A DNA stretch of 64,000 nucleotides from Nitrospinaceae bacterium (lineage in GTDB: Bacteria > Nitrospinota > Nitrospinia > Nitrospinales > VA-1). Positions 1 to 8,180 of the stretch are shown here, piece after piece. The notes under the pieces are model-generated. The model saw nothing but the letters and a program-made list of their open reading frames with translations. It did no database searches and was not told where the DNA came from. The translations under genes were made by a program, and so were the position numbers. How positions within the stretch are numbered: the stretch's first letter is position 1; each line of letters starts with the position of its first letter. The stretch spans positions 1 through 64,000 of the forward strand of contig JAJDAZ010000015.1 in NCBI GenBank assembly GCA_029261595.1, given 5' to 3'.

Positions 1-1
1 G

Positions 2-133
2 ACTGATTTATCATTACACTCTCAAACTAAGTTGAATGCCGTGGCCCGACAGTTAAATGAGCGGCCACGTAAAACATTAAAATTTGAGACACCAGCTAAA
101 CGTTTTAACGCATGGGTTGCATCGACCACTTGA
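2..133 (+). mobile_element. IS30-family transposase, C-terminal end only (cut by the window edge)
   Basis: The frame is open from base 2 and gives 43 residues before a TGA stop at 131-133. It contains a run of the type LNAVARQLNERPRKT followed by a LxFxTPA motif, which is characteristic of the C-terminal end of IS30-family DDE transposases. The rest of the gene lies outside the window, so I cannot tell whether the element is complete. A short inverted repeat (GACCGC/GCGGTC, 134-153) follows the stop directly and probably belongs to the element's 3' end. I could not identify a terminal inverted repeat with confidence. Confidence 0.75.
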
Positions 134-238
134 GACCGCCGCCAAAAGCGGTCATTCAATTTCCTAAAAACCAATCCTAAATTGATTGTATGTCTTTAAA
201 AGAGTGTGTAATACAGAAAAGGCTTTCCGTAATTTAAT

Positions 239-267
239 AAAAAAAACCGAAGCCTTTCGACCCCGGT
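239..267 (-). terminator. Rho-independent terminator downstream of the hemerythrin chemoreceptor
   Basis: On the minus strand an 8-bp stem (CCGGGGTC / GGCTTCGG, with G-U pairs) closes a GAAA tetraloop and is followed by eight T. It lies about 130 bases after the stop of the chemoreceptor gene on the same strand. The bases GCAACCAA occur just upstream, at the same distance as in the terminator near 3007. Confidence 0.7.
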
Positions 268-395
268 CCCTTGGTTGCCGTATTCCTAATACTTAAAATG
301 GCCTTTTTACTCAGTGGTTAAATTTTTCGCAATAAAACTTATGACACAAGGTTTACGAGTGAATCCTAAATGTTATCTCAATTTAACAATCCATT

Positions 396-2792
396 TTATT
401 CGACAACACTCGCTTCCAAACCTTTTGAAGTCAAAAATGGGCCATACATCGTATCCACACCTTTGATGTGGCTATTGAGCCAGTCTTTAAGAAATTCCAG
501 GAGCTTCTCATCCACTTCGGCCTTACCGCTCTTATAACTATTGCAGAAATCCGAGACCTGATCGATCAGTTTTTTATGGTTTTCCATATGGGACTCTATT
601 TCGGGATAGCCATGCTGCCTGAACATGTATTCCTCATTGGCAAAGTGAGTCTGTGTGTATTCAACCAGAGAACTCAGAACTTCATCGGTCACGGCCCTTC
701 CTTTGTTCTCCTTCATTCCCCGGTATAATTTATTGATCAGGTGGAACAGGATTTTGTGTTGTTCATCAAACTGTTTAACACCCGTACAGTAGCTTGGATC
801 CCATGGGATAAAATCATCGGAGTTTTTTTCGTACTTAAATTTTGCGACGAGATTATTCAAGCCTTCCGCTAGAGAGGAAAGCGCTTCCGCTGATTTTTGA
901 GTTTCTCCGGCGCCGTCGCTTGTGCTCTGCGCTGCCTGCGCGACCACGGCGATGTTTTGGGTTATCTCATTCGTCCCCTTTGCAGCTTCGGATACGCTGT
1001 GACCTATCTCGTTGGTTGTCGCGGTTTGCTCCTCCACGGCACTGGCGATGGTGTTTGAGATATCGCTAATCTGGTTGATGATCATGGTGATCTCAGCGAT
1101 AGCATCGATCGAGCTTTTGGTATCACCCTGAATCGCTTCGATTTTTTGGCTGATGTCCTCGGTGGCCGTGGCGGTTTGGTTGGCCAGATCTTTTACCTCA
1201 TTTGCAACGACAGCAAACCCCTTACCGGCTTCACCGGCCCTGGCCGCCTCGATGGTTGCATTTAAGGCAAGGAGGTTCGTCTGCTCTGCTATGGAAGTGA
1301 TAACCTTGATCACCTCCCCGATTTCGACACTGCTTTCGCCCAGCTTGGAAATCGTGGTGTTGGTTTTTTCCGCCATTTCGACGGCGAACCGGGCTACTTT
1401 CGCCGCTTCAGTGGAATTCTGGGCGATCTCCTTGATACTTGCGTTCATCTCTTCCGCGCCAGTGGCCACCGTTTGCACATTTTTACTGACCTGCTCAGAG
1501 GCAGTTGAGACCACATTTGCCTGAGCGGAGGTTTCATTGGCGTTACCTGTCATCTGCTGGCTAATATCTGTTAACTGCTGAGAAGAGCTGGCCAACGTAT
1601 GAGCAGTTTTGGCCATCTGCGAGATGTCTCCACGAAGTTCGTCAAGAAACTTTTTGAAACCTTCTCCCATCTGACCGATGCTGTCCGAACCCTCTACGGC
1701 AATATTTTCTGTGAGGTCCCCCTGTCCGGCGGCCATGACGGCATCCAAAATTGTATTGGCTTTTATCGACAGGTCAGCGGCTTGCAATCTATCTTTCTCA
1801 GCAGCCTCCTTGACCTGGTTTTCCGTTTCCATCCTCTTAGTGATCACCTCCCAGGCTGCCATGGTTCCTATCCGATTCCCCTCCCTATCCAAAATCGCTG
1901 TTGCCATCAGTGATGCTATTTCAGGACCAATCTGAATCTTGGCCTGATGTGGAAGATTTCTCGGGTCGGATAAAATTTTCAGCTGTTTTTCAGAATTCTT
2001 ATGAAAAATGTTGATGGATTGCCCGACAACCTGGCTCGCTTTAACAGGTAAATATTGCTCAAGATCTGCAAGCGTTTTCTGTGAGGAAGGATTCAGGTAC
2101 TGGATTTTAAGATCTTTATCCGCAATCATGACGTTGAGTGGCATATTCTCGATGATGGAGCTAAACTTGGCCGCTTCAGTGTCAGTTTCTTCCTTAGCCT
2201 CAGCCTGTTTCAACATATTGTTCAGAGATTGAAGAAAGCCTCCCTTGACCCTGAAATTTTTATCTTCAAGATCGCCCCTCATAATGCTTTCCGAGTGATC
2301 GATGAAGTTCCGCAAACACTCGAGTAATTCATTGAAGATGCCTGTCAAAGATCCAATTTCATCTTTCTTTTGAACTTCGATCAATTCTTGTTTTAGAGAA
2401 CCTTGGCTCAATGCTCCTAACTTTTCGATCACTTCACTTAATGATTTGATAATCGCTCGCCGAATTCCAACGGAAATAGCCGTAACAACCAGGAATGCCA
2501 ATACCAAACCACCGGCAAGTAACTCATGAGACTTTGAAATGCTTGCTGAAATTTTCTCTTGAGTGTTAGCCGTCAGGGTCTCATATTGTTTTTCCAGCAA
2601 ATCAAAGCTATCTATACCAATAGCGTCGCGATATTTGCCGATTACTGATTCTATCTCTACTTTATAAGCTTCCCAATTTTTCTCGACAGGAGAAATATTG
2701 CTACTGACGACAAAATAGGTGGAGGCAAAAATTAACGCCGTCAGGCCAATCAGAAAATTAAATTTCAATTTTAAAGTCATATTGTCAAACAT
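396..2792 (-). CDS. Methyl-accepting chemotaxis protein with C-terminal bacteriohemerythrin domain
   Basis: Membrane chemoreceptor that signals to CheA/CheW. Domain order: TM1 (about residues 11-30), short periplasmic stretch, TM2 (about 91-112), HAMP, a PAS domain (about 215-320), then the methyl-accepting signalling domain with the hairpin tip [20 protein letters not shown] near residue 500. The last ~135 residues are a hemerythrin domain: the His/Glu/Asp ligand pattern is visible in FDEQHK, HFANEE, HMENH and HIKGVD. Such fusions (DcrH type) sense oxygen or redox through a di-iron site; oxygen sensing here is inference. The ATG at 2792 is preferred because GGAGG lies five bases upstream; a TTG twelve bases earlier overlaps that ribosome site. 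The PAS and signalling parts closely resemble those of the chemoreceptor at 35321-37978. Confidence 0.93.
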   Translation of the reverse strand: MFDNMTLKLKFNFLIGLTALIFASTYFVVSSNISPVEKNWEAYKVEIESVIGKYRDAIGIDSFDLLEKQYETLTANTQEKISASISKSHELLAGGLVLAFLVVTAISVGIRRAIIKSLSEVIEKLGALSQGSLKQELIEVQKKDEIGSLTGIFNELLECLRNFIDHSESIMRGDLEDKNFRVKGGFLQSLNNMLKQAEAKEETDTEAAKFSSIIENMPLNVMIADKDLKIQYLNPSSQKTLADLEQYLPVKASQVVGQSINIFHKNSEKQLKILSDPRNLPHQAKIQIGPEIASLMATAILDREGNRIGTMAAWEVITKRMETENQVKEAAEKDRLQAADLSIKANTILDAVMAAGQGDLTENIAVEGSDSIGQMGEGFKKFLDELRGDISQMAKTAHTLASSSQQLTDISQQMTGNANETSAQANVVSTASEQVSKNVQTVATGAEEMNASIKEIAQNSTEAAKVARFAVEMAEKTNTTISKLGESSVEIGEVIKVITSIAEQTNLLALNATIEAARAGEAGKGFAVVANEVKDLANQTATATEDISQKIEAIQGDTKSSIDAIAEITMIINQISDISNTIASAVEEQTATTNEIGHSVSEAAKGTNEITQNIAVVAQAAQSTSDGAGETQKSAEALSSLAEGLNNLVAKFKYEKNSDDFIPWDPSYCTGVKQFDEQHKILFHLINKLYRGMKENKGRAVTDEVLSSLVEYTQTHFANEEYMFRQHGYPEIESHMENHKKLIDQVSDFCNSYKSGKAEVDEKLLEFLKDWLNSHIKGVDTMYGPFLTSKGLEASVVE

Positions 2793-3006
2793 TTCTTCCT
2801 CCAATTCTGATTGGGCTTTCTAAAATATGGATTAATTCTATTCTTTTGAGCAATAAAAGCATATTTCGGTCCCTGTTTTTGGTGTCAGAATTTTTTACAC
2901 CAATTCCTTAAGTTACCAAAAATCTCCTGGCAGAGACTTGAATCTTATCTTACTATCGGTATAAATACCTGTAACTTTATCTGGCCTATTCTATTAAACT
3001 CACATA

Positions 3007-3031
3007 AAAAAACCGGCCCCCGAAGGACCCT
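3007..3031 (-). terminator. Probable Rho-independent terminator with UUCG loop
   Basis: Read on the minus strand, a GC-rich stem with one bulged base closes a TTCG loop and runs into a T tract. It would end transcripts coming from the phosphate transporter side. The bases TTGGTTGC (plus strand 3037-3044) stand 21 bases after the ACCG of the stem, exactly as at 247-278. Confidence 0.55.
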
Positions 3032-3306
3032 GCTTGTTGGTTGCTGTGTACCTCTATTCGTCGCAATTATTTCCAGTCCGTCCACCACTTCTCTAAATCC
3101 ATCCGGCAGAATTCCCACAATCTTTCCAGTTTCAGTAGAACAACAGCCTTATGAGAACCGCCAGAAAACTCAAAAGAATATTTTCTAGTAACAGCCGATC
3201 TCTCTTTGAGAGGCAAACTAATATTTACTAATAAGTATCTGCATTAGTAAATTATCTTGGATGACCGCTTTGGAGTCGTTTACGGGCTAACGATCAGGGA
3301 GATCGC

Positions 3307-3352
3307 ACATCGCACCCTATAAAATGCGGGAAGGTTTGGCAGGGTTTCTTGG
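3307..3352 (-). pseudogene. Decayed fragment resembling the 3' end of the neighbouring radical SAM gene
   Basis: About 46 bases match the stretch at 4824-4867, which encodes the Cys-rich CKSCPHYMVRC region of the radical SAM protein. Roughly four fifths of aligned positions agree and a two-base indel breaks the frame. It lies just downstream of the phosphate transporter, so the two copies flank that gene in the same orientation. The 577-base stretch 2793-3369 has no intact gene; besides this fragment and the terminator at 3007 it holds a short open minus-strand stretch (stop near 3066) without a plausible start. Too short to be sure of origin. Confidence 0.4.
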
Positions 3353-3369
3353 TTTGAGTTGTCTTTTAT

Positions 3370-4479
3370 TCAAATAAACTGATTTCCGGCCAGATAAATC
3401 ATACCGGCAAAGAGACCTGCAACCGGTGCGGTGACAACCCACGCGAATAACATGGATTTGACGGTTTTCATGTTGAGGCCTTTTTGGTTGACCAGCCCCA
3501 CCCCCATGATAGAGGAAGAGGACACATGGGTGGTCGAAACCGGCATGCCAAAACGGCTGGCTCCGATGACCAGAAAGGCCGATATCAGGTTGGCGGAAAA
3601 ACCCTGTTCATGGGTCATTTTCGTGACTTTAAATGCCAGCACTTCGGTGACGTTTTTTCCAACCATCCAGCTTCCTGCACCCATAGCAAACGCACCCAGA
3701 AAAAACAACCAACCCGGCGCCACCAGATTGTCCAGCATTAAAAACGGTAATACGATGGCAATGAGTTTCGGCGTGTCGTTCAGCCCACGGGAAAACGAGA
3801 GCAGGCCACTGGTTAGCCAGTGCATATAGTCGACGGATAGAGTCATGCCGTGGGTCACCCCGGCCTGGGGGCTGTCGCAATCACAGATGAAGCAGTCCTC
3901 CAGCGGAACCTGCGTCTGGTTATTGGCGTTCATAAGTGAAAGTTTGGGCACGGGGGTCAAACAAAATCGGATGCGGTTTATCCCCTTGGCTGTTTTCTCC
4001 AGTGCAGGCGTTAATAACCAGGCCAATGCAATCGCCATAAACGGACTGGCTAACAGCGGTAGAGCGATTTTTTTCAGGATGGTTGGCCAGTCAATCCCAT
4101 CTAATCCGTAAGCCATCAACCCGGCACCCACAAGGCCGCCGACCACCGCATGGGTGGTCGATACCGGCCAGCGTCGCCAGGTTGCCAGCGATACCCAGAG
4201 AATAGGCGCTATGGAGATTGCCAGCGCCAATGGTAGGAAAAAATCATGCGAATCCACATAAATACTACTACTGATATTTTTGATGATGGCGCTTCCCCAC
4301 AACAATCCGCCGATGGCGCCCGCCACCGTCCAGATGGTTCCCCACGCAATCGCGCCGCGCACAGAGGCAACACCGGTCCCGGCCAGCGTCGCGATGGCCT
4401 TGGACACATCATTACTGCCATTGGCGAACGCCAGAAGAAACAAAAGAATTCCCGCTAGAGCGACCAACCCAAATTCCAT
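3370..4479 (-). CDS. pit: PiT-family inorganic phosphate transporter
   Basis: Low-affinity, cation-coupled phosphate permease of the inner membrane (PF01384 family). The 369-residue protein is almost entirely membrane helices and carries the duplicated PiT signature: an N-terminal NGSNDVSKAIATLAG motif (about residues 21-35) and a second inverted copy around GLNDTPK (about 233-239). The central cytoplasmic loop has a short Cys pair (CFICDCD, about 197-203), which is unusual and might bind metal. No PhoU-like (DUF47) gene, the common partner of PiT genes, lies next to it. It is transcribed alone on the minus strand. Confidence 0.92.
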   Translation of the reverse strand: MEFGLVALAGILLFLLAFANGSNDVSKAIATLAGTGVASVRGAIAWGTIWTVAGAIGGLLWGSAIIKNISSSIYVDSHDFFLPLALAISIAPILWVSLATWRRWPVSTTHAVVGGLVGAGLMAYGLDGIDWPTILKKIALPLLASPFMAIALAWLLTPALEKTAKGINRIRFCLTPVPKLSLMNANNQTQVPLEDCFICDCDSPQAGVTHGMTLSVDYMHWLTSGLLSFSRGLNDTPKLIAIVLPFLMLDNLVAPGWLFFLGAFAMGAGSWMVGKNVTEVLAFKVTKMTHEQGFSANLISAFLVIGASRFGMPVSTTHVSSSSIMGVGLVNQKGLNMKTVKSMLFAWVVTAPVAGLFAGMIYLAGNQFI

Positions 4480-4578
4480 GCTTGTCCCTTAATATGATTT
4501 TGAAATGCTTTGAATAACAGATCGTGCAGTAAAGATTAAATCACTTGCACTCTTGGTCGTTTCCCATTCTAAAACCTT

Positions 4579-4740
4579 TCATTCGAAAATGAAATAGGGA
4601 ACCGCTTTACCGATACGCCGGCGATGATCGGAAAATTTCTCACCTTCTGTATGGGTAATTGAATGGCCATTCATCTTCCATGGCTTACACAGGAGACATC
4701 CGGCGCGCCGGTTTTTTGGCCGCTTGCGTTTATGGTGCAT
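4579..4740 (-). CDS. Small basic protein with a CxxCKPWK motif
   Basis: A 53-residue Lys/Arg-rich reading frame starting MHHKRKR. It holds the short motif CLLCKPWKMNG in its middle and an RRRIGK stretch near the end. Small highly basic proteins with a CxxCKP(W/H)K core occur in several bacterial genomes without known function, so I think the frame is real, but this rests on motif memory and not on a search. The ATG has no clear ribosome site. It lies 50 bases downstream of the radical SAM gene on the same strand and could be co-transcribed. The Cys pair and basic tail suggest RNA or metal binding; this is only inference. Confidence 0.45.
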   Translation of the reverse strand: MHHKRKRPKNRRAGCLLCKPWKMNGHSITHTEGEKFSDHRRRIGKAVPYFIFE

Positions 4741-4790
4741 GGATTTGTGCTGTAGGTTTGAAGGGAAGAGTCGCTCTCTACGAAGGAGGA

Positions 4791-5861
4791 TCAGGTGAAA
4801 TTGTAAGCGAAGCATCCGCTGGAACATCGCACCATATAATGCGGACAGCTTTTACAGGGCTCCTTGGCCTCGGTATCTTCAAAAACATGGCTCAGGAATT
4901 TGGTGTGCATCTTCTTAATCGCGAGATCATTGACCTGCCCGTAATCCTGAATATTGCCCATCTTAAAATTGTGGAACGGGAAACAATTGAAGCAGTCTCC
5001 CTTGGGGTCGATGTCCATCGGGCTGTCGTCGGCACACCCGAAATACACCCCATTGGTCTTCCATTCGCGAATGTCGGGAACCGACTGGCTCCCGTGATAA
5101 ATAAACCGCTCGACCAGGGAGTATTCCTCCTCCTGAATTTCATCCAGGAAACAGGGGGGGAACGAGCAGTCGAAGCGGAAACACATTTGCGGGAAATCCT
5201 TGAGAAGATCGATCATGATCCGCCCCATTTTGGGGTAGTCCCGAATGGGCAAAGTGATGTTTTGTACTTCCTGACCCACAATGGGAAAAGCGGGACTGAC
5301 CCGGATTCTGTATTTCTGCCCCGGCGGAAGCCCGAGTTCCTGATAGATTTCATCGATCTCCATGCATTGTCTGTAAAGTTCCTGTTTCGTGGAATACAGA
5401 TTCAGACTGAACATCAGGCTATGCCCGTTTTTGCTTAGGATCGCTTTTGCCACTTCTCCGCAACGCTGATGATTCTTCTCGGTCGTGTTCTCCAGGGTCT
5501 GCCAGTTCAAAAGCACAGAGAACTGAATCTGGCGTTCGATGCTTCCGCCCCGTCCCACGGTTTTCAACAGAAGGTCCAGCACCTTATCCGGCATCAACCC
5601 ATTGGTGAAGACCCCAAGGTAAGTGAATGGCTGCATGGACTCCAGAGTGTTCGACATGATATCCGCAAAGTGGGGGTGCAGGGTGGGTTCCCCGCCCATG
5701 AAATTTATCAACGAAGCGGACTTGACCCTCGGCAACAACTCTTTCTGGAAAAAGTCGTAATCCATCGACTTGTCGGGAGTTTTTACGTTCTCCTCCATAT
5801 ATTCATCGGCAAAGCAATAATTGCATTTTAAATTGCAGTAGCTGTTCAAAATAATATTCAT
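4791..5861 (-). CDS. Radical SAM protein with C-terminal SPASM-like cysteine cluster
   Basis: A 356-residue enzyme with the N-terminal radical SAM motif CNLKCNYC (about residues 9-16), which binds the S-adenosylmethionine-cleaving 4Fe-4S cluster, followed by the GGEPTLHP loop (about 56-63). The C-terminal ~80 residues contain a Cys series (CADD, CFNC, CKSC, CSSGC) typical of auxiliary cluster (SPASM/twitch) domains found in peptide- or protein-modifying enzymes. The substrate is unknown. An AAGGA ribosome site precedes the ATG. A small overlapping frame lies directly upstream and a CxxCKPWK peptide gene downstream; either could be a substrate, but nothing proves it. Confidence 0.85.
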   Translation of the reverse strand: MNIILNSYCNLKCNYCFADEYMEENVKTPDKSMDYDFFQKELLPRVKSASLINFMGGEPTLHPHFADIMSNTLESMQPFTYLGVFTNGLMPDKVLDLLLKTVGRGGSIERQIQFSVLLNWQTLENTTEKNHQRCGEVAKAILSKNGHSLMFSLNLYSTKQELYRQCMEIDEIYQELGLPPGQKYRIRVSPAFPIVGQEVQNITLPIRDYPKMGRIMIDLLKDFPQMCFRFDCSFPPCFLDEIQEEEYSLVERFIYHGSQSVPDIREWKTNGVYFGCADDSPMDIDPKGDCFNCFPFHNFKMGNIQDYGQVNDLAIKKMHTKFLSHVFEDTEAKEPCKSCPHYMVRCSSGCFAYNFT

Positions 5862-6042
5862 TTAGCCTGTCCTTATGGAAGATATGGGGAAACCATTCCG
5901 CGCCTGAACCATGCCATGTATCACCGGATTTCTCCCAAAGAGCCCTGTAGTTAGCCCGCCCCGCCTGCCCAGGCAAAATTTCAATGGCCTCCGGTTCACC
6001 TGTCTGGAAGTGTATTGGCATTATATTATCATTTCCCGGCAT
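5803..6042 (-). CDS. Small open frame overlapping the start of the radical SAM gene
   Basis: A 79-residue frame on the same strand, overlapping the first ~59 bases of the radical SAM gene in another frame. Its first ~55 residues have reasonable codon composition and are rich in Trp, Gly and Glu; the overlapping tail looks like a by-product of the other frame. There is no good ribosome site, and the frame stays open upstream of the ATG for a further ~50 bases. It may be a real small protein, a decayed gene end or chance. I do not recognise it. Confidence 0.25.
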   Translation of the reverse strand: MPGNDNIMPIHFQTGEPEAIEILPGQAGRANYRALWEKSGDTWHGSGAEWFPHIFHKDRLNEYYFEQLLQFKMQLLLCR

Positions 6043-6158
6043 TGGGTCATAAATAACCGGATTTCGGAAGCAGGAATCCTTTGGGTCGATTTAAATTGTC
6101 TTGATATCATTTATCAATCCGGTCAAAATAGGGCTTTCACACCAACTTTGAGAGTCAA

Positions 6159-7037
6159 ATGTTAGCGTTCGCAAAAGACATCACCCAAAATTCCCCCAAA
6201 CATCCTGAAGAACCCAAAAATTCCGAACTCAAGGAATACATGGACTATCAGCGCGCCCTGGACCAGGAACGTCTCATCTACTATTCGATTGATCATGCCA
6301 AAAGCAAACTGCAGGAGCATCTTCAAGCAGCAATGGGAGACCAGGAAAAATTGAAATCCTATCTTGAGCAGGTATTTCCTCTATCCCGGCGATTTGCAGA
6401 TGGGGACACGCTCATGCTCATGTTGAGAAAATTGATCAACGGCCACAACTCCACCAACAACTGGTACCGGATGAACCCCTATTTTCACGCTGTGGTTTAT
6501 GAATCCATGAAGGAATTCATCAAGGTTTATAATCGCATGCTGAGGGAAGCGCCGGAAAAAGCCGAGGAACTCAAAATTTCCCAGGGGATGGAAGTGGATT
6601 TCGACGATTGGGTCTACCTTTTTTTTCATGATCTGGATTTTCACATTGGCAAGGACCTTGGCTACACCCACTACCCTTTCGCCAAGCGAAACACGGCTAT
6701 ACAGGAGGAAATCACCAAAGAAATGAATAACGGGGAATCCCTGGAAGTTGCCTTACACGCTGTGAAAGAACAGTTTGAGATTGACGATATCGCCATCAAG
6801 GTTTTACTGGACAAAAAAATAGGTCAACAAGATTTGGAATTGTTTTACACCTCTGTGGAAAACCCCATTTACGAATACTTGAGCCCCACCCAGGAAGGAA
6901 ACTGGGGGTCGGTGGATGGAGAATCCCTTCTCGATCACGCTTATTATATGGGAGCTAATTTAAAAGTGTGGGAATGGCGAAAGCTGGAGGAGGCGGAAGC
7001 GGTCATGGATGAACTCTCCAAAATCCAGAAAAAATAA
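6159..7037 (+). CDS. Hypothetical soluble protein, 292 residues
   Basis: I do not recognise the family. The protein is hydrophilic, acidic and mostly helical by composition, without signal peptide or membrane segment. It has two aromatic-rich stretches: NNWYRMNPYFH about residues 106-116, and WVYLFFHDLDFH about 151-162, where several His and Asp residues cluster and could bind metal. It ends 12 bases before the ferredoxin gene and almost certainly forms an operon with it, so a role with an iron-sulfur or redox protein is possible but not shown. Confidence 0.7.
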   Translation: MLAFAKDITQNSPKHPEEPKNSELKEYMDYQRALDQERLIYYSIDHAKSKLQEHLQAAMGDQEKLKSYLEQVFPLSRRFADGDTLMLMLRKLINGHNSTNNWYRMNPYFHAVVYESMKEFIKVYNRMLREAPEKAEELKISQGMEVDFDDWVYLFFHDLDFHIGKDLGYTHYPFAKRNTAIQEEITKEMNNGESLEVALHAVKEQFEIDDIAIKVLLDKKIGQQDLELFYTSVENPIYEYLSPTQEGNWGSVDGESLLDHAYYMGANLKVWEWRKLEEAEAVMDELSKIQKK

Positions 7038-7049
7038 TCCGCCCCCCTC

Positions 7050-7376
7050 ATGGCCCGATTTCAAAAGCATATCTTCATCTGCAACAACGAGCGCAAAACC
7101 GACGACCCAAGGGGTTGTTGCGTTGGACGCGGATGCCTGGATCTTCTCGACTACACCAAAGGCCGTGTCCACGAACTGGGCTTGAAAGGGAAAGTGCGCG
7201 TCAACAAAGCCGGTTGTCTGGACGCCTGTCAATACGGACCGGCGATGGTGGTTTATCCAGACGACGTCTGGTATTCACCTCAATCCCGGGAAGACATGGA
7301 AGAAATCCTTCAGGAACATATCCTCAACGACCGCGTGGTCGAACGCATCGTGATCCCCTTCAAACAAAAAAGCTGA
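7050..7376 (+). CDS. Thioredoxin-like [2Fe-2S] ferredoxin
   Basis: A 108-residue protein of the thioredoxin-like 2Fe-2S ferredoxin family, cytoplasmic, expected to carry electrons. The expected Cys pattern is present: an early Cys in FICNNER (about residues 9-15), CC..GRGC (about 23-29), then NKAGCLDACQYGPAMVVYPD (about 52-71), whose two Cys complete the cluster ligands. Length fits the family. It directly follows the hypothetical gene at 6159-7037 with a 12-base gap and faces rlpA convergently. Confidence 0.88.
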   Translation: MARFQKHIFICNNERKTDDPRGCCVGRGCLDLLDYTKGRVHELGLKGKVRVNKAGCLDACQYGPAMVVYPDDVWYSPQSREDMEEILQEHILNDRVVERIVIPFKQKS

Positions 7377-7403
7377 TCCGGTTTTTTCGTCGCTTTTTCA
7401 ATA

Positions 7404-8111
7404 TCACCCCTGCCCTTCCTCGATGATCCTAATGGCCTGCACGCGGATCCTGGCCGTGCCCTTTCTGTAAAAACCCAGTTTTTTTGCGGCGGCTGAACTG
7501 AGGTCGATGACACGATCGCCCGAACGGACATTATGAATACTTGGAAACGGCCCCCGGTCGTTGACCCTAACGATGACCGAGCGTCCGTTCTCCAGGCTCG
7601 TCACCCTCACGTTAGTCGGAAGCGGCAGCAGTTTGTGCGCGGCAGACAGCGCGTTGGGATTGAACGCTTCGCCGTTTGCCGTCATGTGTCCGTCCTTCTG
7701 GCGCAGAGTTTCATTCCCATACCAGGAGGCGACGCCCTCCTCCTCATAATCCTGCGCGCGGGCCACACTCATCGGATAATATTTTTTGCCTTTCACGGTG
7801 TACGGAGAGTTTTTCACCCGTCCCTGCCGGATCGCCTCTTTCACCGGCAAGCCGTCGATGGTTTCGATATCCTCATTCATCAAGGGCCAGTCGAGAGGAG
7901 CCCTGGCCACGTTAAAAGAAAATTTTCCGATCTTGTACGCGAGTTTGGTCGTGCCTTTGGTGAATTTATAGGCCCCCGTGACGGCCCACCATGCGCCCTT
8001 CACGGTTCCCTTGCCAACCCGGTAGGTTTTTTTTGCTGTCGAGCACCCGGACAAAATCAGGGATAAGCCTAAAATTGCTATCGCAAAAAAAACTTTTGCC
8101 TTAACGAACAT
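7404..8111 (-). CDS. rlpA: RlpA-family septal ring lipoprotein (putative lytic transglycosylase)
   Basis: Outer-membrane lipoprotein of the RlpA group, which cleaves glycan strands lacking stem peptides at the septum in characterised members. An N-terminal signal peptide ends in the lipobox LSGC (about residues 20-23). The double-psi beta-barrel core runs from EEGVASWYGN (about residue 126) to VNDRGPF and the DRVIDLSSAAAKKLGF segment. There is no C-terminal SPOR domain, so it is a short form. I chose the ATG at 8111 because it gives a clean signal peptide; a TTG 24 bases upstream is also in frame. A linker of ~80 residues between lipobox and barrel is longer than usual. Confidence 0.88.
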   Translation of the reverse strand: MFVKAKVFFAIAILGLSLILSGCSTAKKTYRVGKGTVKGAWWAVTGAYKFTKGTTKLAYKIGKFSFNVARAPLDWPLMNEDIETIDGLPVKEAIRQGRVKNSPYTVKGKKYYPMSVARAQDYEEEGVASWYGNETLRQKDGHMTANGEAFNPNALSAAHKLLPLPTNVRVTSLENGRSVIVRVNDRGPFPSIHNVRSGDRVIDLSSAAAKKLGFYRKGTARIRVQAIRIIEEGQG

Positions 8112-8180
8112 ATCCAACAATCTCAACGCAACCAATTGTTTTTATTAGTATTATTATATTATCTACGAGTGGTAATGCAA

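Noticed and set aside
134-153. Short inverted repeat as a CRISPR or attachment site
   Set aside because: Single copy directly behind the IS30 transposase stop; best seen as part of that element.
3066-3240. Minus-strand coding-like stretch behind the phosphate transporter
   Set aside because: Open only from an upstream stop with no start codon; the peptide has a plausible look but matches no family I know.
7533-8066. Long plus-strand frame opposite rlpA
   Set aside because: Rich in Arg, His and Pro as expected for the antisense of a GC-rich gene; rlpA itself has clear motifs.
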